Notes under the pieces: model-generated
What the model was told of the DNA's origin: nothing
Seen by the model: the letters and a program-made list of their open reading frames with translations, nothing else
Database searches by the model: none
DNA from: CAMLFJ01 sp035524955
GTDB lineage: Bacteria > Methylomirabilota > Methylomirabilia > Rokubacteriales > CSP1-6
Reading direction: 5' to 3'
Length of the DNA stretch: 64,000 bases
Assembly (NCBI GenBank): GCA_035524955.1
Contig: DATLFG010000107.1
Span: forward strand, 62,001 to 126,000
Made by a program: the position numbers and the translations under genes
Shown: positions 53,035 through 63,494 of the stretch, piece by piece
How the letters are laid out: every line of letters begins with the position of its first letter
Position numbering within the stretch: the stretch's first letter is position 1

Positions 53035-54237
53035 CTAGAACTCGACGGGCAGGGCCTTGAGGCCTCGCAGCGTCGAGGACTCGCGCCATTCGAGCTCGCG
53101 GTTGGCCAGGCGGAGCTTCGGCATCCGCCGCATCAGCGCGGCCAGGGCGAGCTGGCCCTCCACGCGGGCCAGCGGGGCGCCCAAACAGAAGTGGATCCCG
53201 AATCCGAAGGCGATGTGGCGGTTCTCGGTCCGGCCGATGTCCAGGCGGTCGGGATCGGGGAAGTGCCGCGGATCCCGGTTGGCCGCGCCGATGGCGGTGA
53301 CCACGAAGGCGCCCGGCGGCAGGGTCTTGCCGCCCACCTCCACCTCCGCGTTCGTGATGCGGGCCGTCCGCTGCACGGGGCTGTCGAAGCGCAGCAGCTC
53401 CTCCACCGCCGAGCCGATCAGCCCGGGCTCCGAGCGCAGGCGCTCGAGCTCCGCGGGGTGGCGCAGCAGGGCGAGCAGGCCGTTGCCGATCAGATTCACC
53501 GTGGTCTCGTGGCCCGCGATGAAGAGCAGCACGCAGGTCGCGAGCAGCTCGCCTTCGGTGAGCCGGTCGCCCTGCTCCTCGACCGCGATCAGCGAGGAGA
53601 GGAGATCGGCGCGAGGGTGCCGGCGCCGCTCGGGCAGGAGCGCGCGGAAGTACTCGGCGATCCCGCGCCGCCCGACGCGCCCGCGCTCGACGATGGAGTC
53701 GTCGGAGGGGATGCCGATGGCGTCGAGGCTGCGGATGATGTCGGAGGACCAGTCCCGCATCTGTTCGTGATCACCCCCCGGCACCCCGAGCATGTCGCAG
53801 ATCACGGTGACCGGGAGGGGGTAGGCGAGGTCGGCGATGACGTCCATGTGGCCGCGGCGCTCGACCTGGTCGAGCAGCCGGTCCACCACCGCCTGGATCT
53901 GGCCGCGCATGCCCTCGATCACCCGCGGGGTGAACGCGCGATTGACGAGCCCGCGCAAGCGCGTGTGGTCCGGCGGATCACGAAATAGCATCGACCGGGG
54001 CAGGCGACCGGTCTCCGACTCCTCCCCGTACTGGGCCGACAGGATGGCCTCGAAGCCGTCGCGGCCGAAGCGCGGATCGCGCAGCGAGGCCACGCAGTCG
54101 TCGTACCGCGTGAGGACCCAGAGGCCGAGCGGGCTCAGGTGGACCGGGTCGGTCTCGCGCAGGCGCCGGTAGAACGGATAGGGGTCGGCGTGGAACTCCG
54201 GGGTGAGGGGATTGAAGACCGGCTCGCCGGGCGCCAT
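53035..54237 (-). CDS. Cytochrome P450
   Basis: 400 residues, bacterial soluble type. I-helix FIAGHETTVN, K-helix EELLR, and the haem-binding FGFGIHFCLGAPLAR with Cys351 as thiolate ligand. Closest in look to CYP107-like families that hydroxylate small molecules. A redox partner is not beside it; the ferredoxin-type reductase at 29217 is distant. Its stop faces the hairpin at 53000, and the upstream gene is the decayed metallo-beta-lactamase-fold gene. Confidence 0.94.
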   Translation of the reverse strand: MAPGEPVFNPLTPEFHADPYPFYRRLRETDPVHLSPLGLWVLTRYDDCVASLRDPRFGRDGFEAILSAQYGEESETGRLPRSMLFRDPPDHTRLRGLVNRAFTPRVIEGMRGQIQAVVDRLLDQVERRGHMDVIADLAYPLPVTVICDMLGVPGGDHEQMRDWSSDIIRSLDAIGIPSDDSIVERGRVGRRGIAEYFRALLPERRRHPRADLLSSLIAVEEQGDRLTEGELLATCVLLFIAGHETTVNLIGNGLLALLRHPAELERLRSEPGLIGSAVEELLRFDSPVQRTARITNAEVEVGGKTLPPGAFVVTAIGAANRDPRHFPDPDRLDIGRTENRHIAFGFGIHFCLGAPLARVEGQLALAALMRRMPKLRLANRELEWRESSTLRGLKALPVEF

Positions 54238-54244
54238 CGCCCGC

Positions 54245-55125
54245 TCAGGTCACCATCGCGTAGGTGCGCTCGATGTTCCCGAGCAGGCCCTGCCGCCACG
54301 GGCGGTAGTGCCGGTATCCGGCGAACGCGGACTCGTAGGTCGGGGCCAGGCGCGCGGTCACGCGCGGCTTGGCCTCGTCCAGGCTCGCGCCGGTCGCGGC
54401 TTCCTCGCGCACCGCCTCCACCATGTCGTGGATGTAGCCACGGAAGGTCCGCAGCCAGTCCCGCCCCGCGGGCTCGCCCTGACCCATGATGAGGGTGTCC
54501 CACGGCAGCTCGGCGAGCCGGTCCAGGGTCCTCACCCAGTCCTCCGGGTAGCCGTCGCCCATGAACGGGGTCCAGCCGATGACCGCGTCGCCGGTGACGA
54601 GACGTCCCCCTCGGTGTGGGCGCGGCCCAGATAGAGGAGCTGGATCTCCCGGTCGCGCCGGTAGAGCGTCATCGTGCGCTCGAAGGCCATGGTGGGCAGC
54701 GCCGGCTTCATCGCCCGGACCTCGGCGAGATACGACTCGGCGAGCCGCAGATCGGCCTGGACCCTTGCGCGCTGCTCGGTGGTGGCCGCGGCGGCCAGCT
54801 CGGCGCGGAGCCGGGCGATCTCTCCGGGCACCTGCCGCACGTGGTCCTGGATGCGCTTGAGGCCCTTCTTGACCATCGCCTCGCGGGTGACCTGATTGGT
54901 GATGATCTCGGCGCCCGGGTAGGCCGTGGGGTAGATCTCGTTGCCGTGCCAGTGGTCCCAGTGGAAGTGGGTGTTGACGACGTAGCGCACCGGCCGGGTC
55001 GTGATGTCGCGGAGGCGGTCCACGATCACCCGCGCCGCCGCGACCGCCACGTGGACCCCGTCGGCGACCCGGCGGAAGTCGAAGCGGGCGTCGCCGCCCG
55101 GGCCCTCGTGACCGCAACAGTCCAT
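54245..55125 (-). pseudogene. Metallo-beta-lactamase-fold hydrolase, decayed by two internal deletions
   Basis: The N-terminal frame (from ATG 55125) has the metal motif NTHFHWDHWHGN and ends its sense at GRAHTEGDV; the rest (VTGDAVIGWTPFMGDGYPEDW to the stop at 54245) is in another frame. At the junction a strand of about seven residues expected between GDV and VTGD is missing, so bases were lost, not just one. Near the start the strands usually found between the ADGV-type beginning and the helix ARVIVDRL are also missing, in frame. Two lesions argue for a dead gene or a collapsed assembly. The family resembles quinoprotein-relay/cyclase-type hydrolases. Confidence 0.7.
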
Positions 55126-55198
55126 GGCGCACGCTCCTCTCCCGGCGATACTATGCGAAGGCGACGAGCGGCTCAAGCAAGCCGGGCGGGAGGCTCCC

Positions 55199-56590
<1,392 letters not shown>

Positions 56591-56653
56591 CCATGGCTGG
56601 TGGTGCTGGCCACCGCGGCGGGGGGCGCGGCCGTCGGCGGCCGCCGACCCGCG

Positions 56654-59620
56654 TCAGGCGGAGGGAGTGGGCGCGGTCTCGGCCGCGCGCGTGGGGTCGG
56701 TCATCTTGGAGAGGACCTCGCGGAGGGTGGCGAGCCGGATCGGCTTCTTCACCACCATGTCCACGCCGTCCGGCTTCTCGCCGGCCGCGTTCATGAGGTC
56801 GCCGAAGCCGGTGAGCAGGATGACCGGCGTGTTCGGCGAGACCTCCTTGACCATCGTGGCGAGCTGATCGCCGCCCACTTCCGGCATCGCCCGGTCGGTG
56901 ATCACGAGCGCGTACCGGCCCGCCTTGAACGTCTCGAAGGCCTCCCGCCCGTTGACCGCGGTGTCCACGGTGTGGCCGTCGCCCATGAGGTACTCGCGGA
57001 GCACGTCGCGGGCGATCGGCTCGTCGTCCACCACCAGGACGTGGAGCGGCCCGGAGGAAGGGGCCTGCGCGCGCGGCGCGCTCTCGCGGGCCGCGCTGGT
57101 ATCGGCGGGCAGCAGGACGATGAACGTGGTGCCCTTGCCGACGGTGGACTCGATGTCCATGGTGCCGCGGTGGCGCTTGACGATGCCGTACACCATGGGC
57201 AGGCCGAGGCCGGTGCCGCGCTCGCCCTTGGTGGAGAAGAAGGGCTCGAGGCAGCGCCGGCGTACGTCCTCGGTCATGCCGGTGCCGGTATCGCTCACCT
57301 CCAGGAACACCTGGGGCACCCGCGGCGCCAGCGGCGTCTCCTCGCTCGCGGAGGCCTCGCGCATGCCGGTGCGGATGCGGATCAGGCCGCCCTCGGGCAT
57401 GGCGTCCACTGCGTTGAAGATGAGGTTGGCGAGCAGCTCGCGCATCTCGGACTCGCTGCCCAGGATGCGGGGCACCGGCCGCATGTCGGCCTCCACCAGG
57501 ATCGTGCGGCCGCTGCCGAGCGCCTCGTCGCGCCAGCGGGGACGGGTGAGGGCGACCGCCTGCTCCACCATCTGGTTGAGCGAGAGCGGCCGGTAGGTCT
57601 CGCCCTCCTCGCGCTTGCGGTAGAATTCGCGCAGCCGGCTCACCACGCTGGCCGCGTCCTCCACGCCGGTCATGATCAGCTTCAGGTAGCGGGCGGACTT
57701 GGCCGCGTCCTGGAGGATCTCCGGATGCTCGAGCAGCATCTCCGCGTAGCCGGAGATCGGCACCAGCGCGTTGTTGAAGTCGTGGGCGAGGCCGCTCGCC
57801 ATCTTGCCTACCGCGTTGAGCCGCTCCTGCTCGATGATGTGCCGCTGCGTGCGGTGCAGCTCGATGGCCACCGCCGCCTGCTTGGCGATGCCGTCGGCCA
57901 GGCGCAGGTCGTCCATCGTGAAGGCGTGCGCGTCTCGCACCCAGGAGATGGCGAAGATGCCGAGGAGCTCGTCGCCGACCTGGACCGGCTGGATGAGCAG
58001 CGACGCCTGGGGCAGGAGCTGGAGCGCGGCCTGGTTGAAGCGCGGGTCCGTCCTGCTGTTGCTCGAGTACAGCGCGGTGCGCAGGCGCTTCACCAGATCG
58101 ATCAGCGGGTCGTCCGGGGCCAGGGGCAGGCCCGAGAGCGGCTCGCGCAGGTCGCGCGGCACGTGGTAGCCGGCGAGCGGGATGAAGCGGTCGCCGCCGC
58201 CCGTCACGCACCAGGCGACCCCGGTGTCGGCGCCCAGGATCCGCACCATTTCCCGGGTGGTCCGGCGGATCGCCTCGGGGAGATCGGGGGCCGAGCCGAT
58301 GGCCTGGCTGACCGCGAGCAACGTCTCGGTCTGCTGCAGGCGCTGCTGGATCTCGTCATAGAGGCGCGCCTTCTCGAGCGCCACCGCGGCCTGGGCGGCC
58401 AGGGTGGTGGCGAGCCGGATCTCCTGGTCCGTGAAGACGTGGAGCGTCTTGAGATGATCCAGGATGAGCACACCCGCGGTTCGACCCTGGTGGATCAGCG
58501 GCACCACCAGCGCGGACTTGGCCTGGAAGAGCCCGACCCAGCCCTGCGGCACGCGCGGGTCGCTGCCCGGGTCGGAGATGACCACCGGCTCCTGGCGCCG
58601 CACCGCCTCCAGGAGGAACGAGGGCATCTCCTCGAGCGCGAGGGCCCGGAGGGTCTCGGCTCCGTCCGCGCCACGGGCCGCCCCGGTCCGGTCGGCCTGC
58701 TGCGAGCTGACCGGGACCATGAGCTGGCCCGACTTGTCGCGCAGGAAGATCGAACCGCGGTCGACCCGGCACGCGCGCGCGGCGCCATGCGCGATGACCT
58801 CGAACAGCGCCTTCTGCTCGATCGCCGAGCCGATGGCCTCGGTCACCTCGAGCATCCGGTCGGTTTCCTCGGCGCGCTGCTTCACCGCCTTGAGCGCTTC
58901 GCGGAGCTGCTCGGTGGTGCGCTGCAGCTCCTGGGTGCGATGCACCGAGCGCTGGGAGGTCGAGGTGGCCTCGGCCATCGTGCGCCGGTGGCTACGCCAG
59001 GCCGCGGGCAGGAGGATCAGGCAGAGGACCCCGCCGGTGCCGAAGGCGATGTTCCAGGCGAGCACGCTCCAGCGCTCGTGGGCCCCGTCCATGCGCAGCG
59101 GTGCCTGCGCGAGCTCGACCACCCCGACGACGCGGCTGCCGCCCGGGCCGTAGACGGGGACGAAGAGGTCGGCCACGTTGGGCGAGACGAAGCTCTGGGC
59201 TTCCGGGTGCGGCGGGGCCACCGAGGAGAACCGGACCGCCACGCGCCCGTTGAGGGCGTCCCGCAGCTCGTGGCCCTCGGAGCGCTGGCCGATCAGCGCG
59301 GCCTGCACCGCCCACACCACGGTGCCCTGCGGGTCCCAGACCCTGATGTTGATGACGCCGGGCAGCTCCTGGACGAAGCGCCCGCTCTCGTCGGCCCAGC
59401 GCTTGGGGCTGCGCGCGTTCTGACCCGCGAGCAGCTCGGGCAACCCGCTCCGGTTCACCGCCCGCTGGGCGACCGCGGCGGTCTCGGTCCACTCCGGCTC
59501 GGAGACGGCCAGCTCCAGCAGCCACGACAGCCCGATCCCGAGCGCGCCGGTGAAGGCCACGATCCCGATCAGCCGCACCACGAGGGTGCGGGCGAGGCCG
59601 CGCAGGCTCAGCCGCGCCAT
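56654..59620 (-). CDS. Hybrid sensor histidine kinase with two GAF domains and a receiver
   Basis: 988 residues. Helix 1 (about 13-35), an extracytoplasmic sensor (about 40-185), helix 2 (about 190-208), a coiled coil, two GAF domains (about 265-420 and 430-580), the H-box LAHDFNNALVPI (about residue 605), HATPase motifs NLIFNAVDAMPEGG, DTGTGM, FFSTKGERGTGLGL, and a C-terminal receiver (about 857-975) with VVDDEP and phospho-acceptor Asp in VITDRAMP. It autophosphorylates and can pass the phosphate internally. Its start overlaps the end of the GGDEF-EAL gene by 13 nt, so they are co-expressed. Confidence 0.93.
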   Translation of the reverse strand: MARLSLRGLARTLVVRLIGIVAFTGALGIGLSWLLELAVSEPEWTETAAVAQRAVNRSGLPELLAGQNARSPKRWADESGRFVQELPGVINIRVWDPQGTVVWAVQAALIGQRSEGHELRDALNGRVAVRFSSVAPPHPEAQSFVSPNVADLFVPVYGPGGSRVVGVVELAQAPLRMDGAHERWSVLAWNIAFGTGGVLCLILLPAAWRSHRRTMAEATSTSQRSVHRTQELQRTTEQLREALKAVKQRAEETDRMLEVTEAIGSAIEQKALFEVIAHGAARACRVDRGSIFLRDKSGQLMVPVSSQQADRTGAARGADGAETLRALALEEMPSFLLEAVRRQEPVVISDPGSDPRVPQGWVGLFQAKSALVVPLIHQGRTAGVLILDHLKTLHVFTDQEIRLATTLAAQAAVALEKARLYDEIQQRLQQTETLLAVSQAIGSAPDLPEAIRRTTREMVRILGADTGVAWCVTGGGDRFIPLAGYHVPRDLREPLSGLPLAPDDPLIDLVKRLRTALYSSNSRTDPRFNQAALQLLPQASLLIQPVQVGDELLGIFAISWVRDAHAFTMDDLRLADGIAKQAAVAIELHRTQRHIIEQERLNAVGKMASGLAHDFNNALVPISGYAEMLLEHPEILQDAAKSARYLKLIMTGVEDAASVVSRLREFYRKREEGETYRPLSLNQMVEQAVALTRPRWRDEALGSGRTILVEADMRPVPRILGSESEMRELLANLIFNAVDAMPEGGLIRIRTGMREASASEETPLAPRVPQVFLEVSDTGTGMTEDVRRRCLEPFFSTKGERGTGLGLPMVYGIVKRHRGTMDIESTVGKGTTFIVLLPADTSAARESAPRAQAPSSGPLHVLVVDDEPIARDVLREYLMGDGHTVDTAVNGREAFETFKAGRYALVITDRAMPEVGGDQLATMVKEVSPNTPVILLTGFGDLMNAAGEKPDGVDMVVKKPIRLATLREVLSKMTDPTRAAETAPTPSA

Positions 59621-61362
59621 GAGGGACTCCCGCTCCGGTCGTCGGCGCCGAGGCTTGCGAGGAGCTCGGGTACCCGGTCCGCCGAGACGGGCCGCGCGAA
59701 GAAGTAGCCCTGCCCCTGGTCGCAGCCGACGGTCCGGAGCTGGACGAGCTGGTCCTGCGTCTCGATACCTTCCGCGGTCACCGTGATGCCGAGGCTGTGC
59801 GCGAGGCTCGCCACCGCCCGGATGACCGCGGTGTCCTCCGTCTCATAGCCCACGCCCTTGACGAGCGACCGGTCGATCTTGAGACAGTCCACCGGCAACC
59901 GCTTCAGGTAGGAGAGCGAGGCGTAGCCGGTGCCGAAATCATCGATGGCCAGGCGCACCCCGATCGCCTTGAGGGCATCGAGCCGGTCGAACATCCGCGG
60001 GTCGTCCCGCATCAGGACGGTCTCGCTGATCTCGAGCTGCAGACGACGCGGGTCGAACCCGGTTTCCCGCACGATGGTGGCGATCTCCTCGGGCAGCTCG
60101 TCGCGCTCGAACTGGCCCGCCGAGAGATTGACGCCGACGATGAGCGGGGGGACGCCGGAGGACTCCGACTGCCAGGCTCGGGCCTGGCGGCACGCCTCCC
60201 GCAGGATCCACCGGCCCATCGGCAGGATCAGGCCCGTCTCCTCCGAGAGGCCGATGAAGTCGGCGGGGAGCAGCGCGCCGCGCCGACGGTGGTCCCAGCG
60301 GACGAGCGCCTCGACCTCGACCGGGCGCATGGTGCCGAGCGCGACCACCGGCTGGTAGCGGAGGCTCAGCTCCTGGCGCGCGCCCGCGGTGCGGAGGTCG
60401 GCCTGCAGGTCCAAGCGCTCGCGCGTGGAGACGCTCAGGCCGGGCTCGTAGAGCTCGTATCGCGCGCGGCCCTCCGCCTTGGCCTGGTACATGGCCAAAT
60501 CCGCGTTGTGGAGCACCTCCTCCGGCTGCATGGATCCGCCGCCCGTGAGGGCGACCCCGATGCTCGCCGAGATCAGCACGTCGCGGCCGTCCACCACGAA
60601 CGGGCGCTGGATCTCCGCGGACACCCGCTCGGCCAGCGCGGTGGCCGCGTTGAAATCGGGGGTGTCCTCCAGCAGCAGCGCGAACTCGTCGCCGCCCAGG
60701 CGCGCCACGGTGTCCTCGGGGCTCAGGCACGCGGCCAGGCGATGGCCCACTTCCACCAGAAGCCGGTCGCCGACCTCCTGGCCGAGCGTGTTGTTCAGGA
60801 TCTTGAAGCGGTCCAGATCGAGGAACAGCACCGCCAGGTTGGTGCCGCCACGCTCCGCACGGGTCAAGGCGTGGGCGAGGCGGTCCATGAAGAGGGCCCG
60901 GTTGGGCAGCCCGGTCAGCGAGTCACGGAAGGCCTCGCGGATGAGCTGGTCCAGCCGGCGCGGGAACTCGTTGATCTCCTGCGACTGCTGCTCGATGGTG
61001 GCGAGCATGCGCGCGAAGGAGCTCATGAGGGTGCCGATCTCATCCTTGCGGGCCGGGTCCGCGGGTAGTTCGGGGCTCGGCTCGTTGCTGAGCTGCGCGG
61101 CACGCGACAGGGCGGTGGCGATGTCCCAGACGATGAAGGCGCCGCCCGCCATGAGGAGCGCCGTGAAGGCGAGCAGGGCCGGAATGCTCACCGAATCGGC
61201 GAGACCCGCGAGCGGGCCCAGGAGCTCCCGGACCGGGGCGTGGAACGCGTAGGTCAGCAGGAGCAGCGGGATCGCCGAGCAGAGGGTGAGGGCGAAGATC
61301 ACCTTGCGCCGGACCCGCTGCCCGGCGAGGGCCACCTCGCGATTGATCGAGGGCTTGCTCAT
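59608..61362 (-). CDS. Membrane GGDEF-EAL protein (c-di-GMP cyclase/phosphodiesterase)
   Basis: 584 residues. Two membrane helices (about 22-42 and 60-80) with a HAMP-like linker, then GGDEF (residues 223-227, RLGGDEF) and EAL (351-353, EALVRWDH). The cyclase inhibitory I-site is degenerate (SPED at the RxxD position). In the EAL half ISETVLMRDD, IDDFGTGYASL, KIDRSLVK and AEGIETQDQL are kept, so phosphodiesterase activity is likely. Overlaps the hybrid kinase gene, which may control it. A PilZ protein (11065) is a possible effector. Confidence 0.92.
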   Translation of the reverse strand: MSKPSINREVALAGQRVRRKVIFALTLCSAIPLLLLTYAFHAPVRELLGPLAGLADSVSIPALLAFTALLMAGGAFIVWDIATALSRAAQLSNEPSPELPADPARKDEIGTLMSSFARMLATIEQQSQEINEFPRRLDQLIREAFRDSLTGLPNRALFMDRLAHALTRAERGGTNLAVLFLDLDRFKILNNTLGQEVGDRLLVEVGHRLAACLSPEDTVARLGGDEFALLLEDTPDFNAATALAERVSAEIQRPFVVDGRDVLISASIGVALTGGGSMQPEEVLHNADLAMYQAKAEGRARYELYEPGLSVSTRERLDLQADLRTAGARQELSLRYQPVVALGTMRPVEVEALVRWDHRRRGALLPADFIGLSEETGLILPMGRWILREACRQARAWQSESSGVPPLIVGVNLSAGQFERDELPEEIATIVRETGFDPRRLQLEISETVLMRDDPRMFDRLDALKAIGVRLAIDDFGTGYASLSYLKRLPVDCLKIDRSLVKGVGYETEDTAVIRAVASLAHSLGITVTAEGIETQDQLVQLRTVGCDQGQGYFFARPVSADRVPELLASLGADDRSGSPSWRG

Positions 61363-61495
61363 TTGGTGGGTCTCTCAGGCGGTCTGAAATCGAGCAAGAG
61401 CGGTGCCACGAGAAGGGGAGGTTAAGCGGCTGATAACATATGGGTCCGGGCCGGGCCGGACCTCACAAAATGTCGACGCGGACGACGATTTTCGT

Positions 61496-62035
61496 CTACG
61501 GCGCCTTCCAGACGGCGTTGCCCTCGCGATCGGAAAGCTGAAGACTTGGGCTCTGGGTCGGGCTGGTCGCGACCGTGATCTGAGGCTTGCCCGGATCGTT
61601 GCCGAGTGCCAGGCTCGATCCGGTCGGAGCCGCGACAAGCCATCCCCGCTGCCCGCGGGCCCCGATCGAGAGCTGACCGGTATCGCCGACGACCGCGAGC
61701 TGGGCCTGCGCGCCCGCGCGACCCACGGAGAGGGTCGCGGACTGCCCCGGGGTGATGGTCAGATCCGCGGTGGTCGCGCCGTCGCGGTCCGTGAGCGACA
61801 GGCGCGTGCGGTCCTTTTCGTCCACCGTGATGACGGCGCGGGCGCGTCCCTCTCCGTCGGCGATCACGAGCCGGCGGGTCTTCACCTCATCGGGATTGGT
61901 GGTGATGGTGGCCGCGACGGCGCCGAACAGGCCCAGCCCGGCGAGCGCGGCGATGCCGACGCGGCGCCACGAGGCGACCTGGCGCTCGAGACGCTCCAGC
62001 CGTGCGTGCAATCCATCGAGAGACGACTCCCTCAT
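61496..62035 (-). CDS. Membrane-anchored coiled-coil/beta-repeat protein, unknown function
   Basis: 179 residues. A short coiled coil (LHARLERLERQVASW, residues 8-23), one membrane helix (about 25-45), and then repeats of short strands of the type R-x-V/L-x-I/V-x-D-x-x-G (ADGEGRARAVITVDEKD, SLTDRDG, LSVGRAGAQ, LSIGARGQ, LQLSDREG), which suggests a beta-helix or stacked-strand fold. Shine-Dalgarno AGGAGGAG. The C-terminal domain would be periplasmic. The family is seen as hypothetical proteins elsewhere; the role is unknown. Confidence 0.7.
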   Translation of the reverse strand: MRESSLDGLHARLERLERQVASWRRVGIAALAGLGLFGAVAATITTNPDEVKTRRLVIADGEGRARAVITVDEKDRTRLSLTDRDGATTADLTITPGQSATLSVGRAGAQAQLAVVGDTGQLSIGARGQRGWLVAAPTGSSLALGNDPGKPQITVATSPTQSPSLQLSDREGNAVWKAP

Positions 62036-62170
62036 CGCGCTCCTCCTGTGGTGAGACTCATCGTGCTCCGGCCGCGACCGCCGGGCATCAGCCTGCCTCC
62101 CCGCCGCCGCGAAGTCCAGGGTCGCCGCGCCTTGACCCCCTCCAACCCGGCATGTTACACAAGGGCGGCC

Positions 62171-62296
62171 TCCGATGACGCTCGGGAACGGCTTCTTGCC
62201 GGCCGCATGCAGGTGCCGGGCGCCGACCTGGGGCTGCCGCACAACCTGGGCGGTCCGGGGTCGGTCTCGGCCGTCGCGGTGCTCTTTCAGCCCTGA
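62171..62296 (+). pseudogene. C-terminal remnant of a thiolase-like gene
   Basis: The 318-nt gap 62036-62353 contains a stop-ended frame whose last about 30 codons (GRMQVPGADLGLPHNLGGPGS, then VSAVAVLF) match the C-terminal GLxHNxGGxG segment of thiolase/lipid-carrier-like enzymes. No thiolase body is found upstream in any frame. It looks like the tail left after a deletion. Confidence 0.45.
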
Positions 62297-62353
62297 CAGC
62301 GTGGCAGGCGGGGCAGGGTCCCCCGAGGCCCCCCGCCAGACCAGGAGGCCCAC

Positions 62354-62713
62354 ATGCCCGAGCTGACCCGGCGGTACATCGTCATGGCCATGGCGGCCGA
62401 AGCGCCGTTCGACGTGCACGACCCCGAGGCGCCGTTCGTGCTCAAGCCATGGAAGGATCCGGCCGCCCTGCGCGCGCTCGAAGCCTACCGCGACCACTGT
62501 TACCCGGATCTGGCCGGAGACCTCACCGGCTGGATCCAGGCCATCAGAAGCGGCGCGCGGATCCGTGGCGGGATCGGCGCCCGGAACGATGCCTACGCGG
62601 GCCCGCGGACGAAGGCCCAGAGCGCGGGGTCGGCCGCCCGGCGGCCGGCCAAAGCCGCGAGGAAGAACGTCGCCCGCACGGCGCCACGAAAGAAAGGGAA
62701 GCGGCGCGGGTGA
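62354..62713 (+). CDS. Small protein with basic C-terminal tail, unknown function
   Basis: 119 residues. The first 75 residues have ordinary composition with a DVHDPEAPFVLKPWKDPAALRALEAYRDHCYP stretch; the last 40 are Lys/Arg/Ala-rich (RRPAKAARKNVARTAPRKKGKRRG), resembling the basic tails of DNA- or RNA-binding proteins. Good Shine-Dalgarno-like AGGAGG before the ATG. It overlaps the sirtuin start by 4 nt (GTGA). A nucleic-acid or acidic partner is plausible, and the sirtuin could deacylate its Lys-rich tail, which is speculation. Confidence 0.65.
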   Translation: MPELTRRYIVMAMAAEAPFDVHDPEAPFVLKPWKDPAALRALEAYRDHCYPDLAGDLTGWIQAIRSGARIRGGIGARNDAYAGPRTKAQSAGSAARRPAKAARKNVARTAPRKKGKRRG

Positions 62714-63492
62714 GCGGCTCCGATCTCGAGCGCCTCGCCGAGCTGATCGCCGCGTCCTCGCGCATCGTCGCCTTCACCGGCGCCGGGGTCAGCACCGAGT
62801 CCGGGATCCCGGACTTCCGCAGCCCCGGCGGGGTCTGGGACCGCTTCGATCCCAGCGAGTTCACCTTCCAGAACTTCATGGCGAGCGAGGCCGGGCGCCG
62901 CCGCTACTGGGAGCTGGGCCGGACCACCTTCCCGGTGATCCGCCGCGCCGAGCCCAACCCGGCGCACCAGGCCCTGGTGAGCCTGTGGCGGCTCGGGAAG
63001 CTCGACTGCGTGGTCACCCAGAACATCGACAACCTCCACCAGCGGGCCGGGCTGCCCGCGGAACGGGTGATCGAGCTGCACGGCAACGCGACCCGCGCCC
63101 GGTGCCTCACCTGCGGGCGTCCCTACGAGCGGGAGCGGGTGCAGGAGTGGCTCGACGCGGGGGTGGCGGTGCCGCTCTGCGATCCGCCCTGCGGCGGCAT
63201 CATCAAGCCGCGCACCGTTATGTTCGGCGAGGCCATGCCCCGGCGGGAGATGGAAGAGGCGGAGCGTCGGGCGCGGGCCTCCGATCTCTTCATGGTCGTG
63301 GGCTCGTCCCTGGTCGTCTACCCCGCCGCCTACATGCCGCTTCACGCCAAGCACGCCGGCGCCACGCTGGCGATCGTGAACCTGACCGACACGCCGCACG
63401 ACGGCCAGGCTGATCTCGTGATCCGGGGCAGCGCGGCCGCCGTCCTCGCCGCGGTCACCGATCGACTGCAGCCGCGGTCGGCCGCGCGCTGA
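62710..63492 (+). CDS. NAD-dependent protein deacylase (Sir2 family)
   Basis: 260 residues. FTGAGVSTESGIPDFRS, TQNIDNLHQRAG, the catalytic His in ELHGN, zinc Cys in CLTCG and CDPPCGG (the second pair spaced by three residues instead of two), and GSSLVVYPAA. It removes acyl groups from Lys using NAD+. The GTG start overlaps the preceding stop. Related bacterial sirtuins act on acetyl-CoA synthetase and histone-like proteins. Confidence 0.93.
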   Translation: MSGSDLERLAELIAASSRIVAFTGAGVSTESGIPDFRSPGGVWDRFDPSEFTFQNFMASEAGRRRYWELGRTTFPVIRRAEPNPAHQALVSLWRLGKLDCVVTQNIDNLHQRAGLPAERVIELHGNATRARCLTCGRPYERERVQEWLDAGVAVPLCDPPCGGIIKPRTVMFGEAMPRREMEEAERRARASDLFMVVGSSLVVYPAAYMPLHAKHAGATLAIVNLTDTPHDGQADLVIRGSAAAVLAAVTDRLQPRSAAR

Positions 63493-63494
63493 CC

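Noticed and set aside
56600..59707. 1035-codon open frame on the plus strand opposite the hybrid kinase
   Set aside because: It mirrors the kinase gene, has low-complexity His/Arg/Gly composition and no domain.
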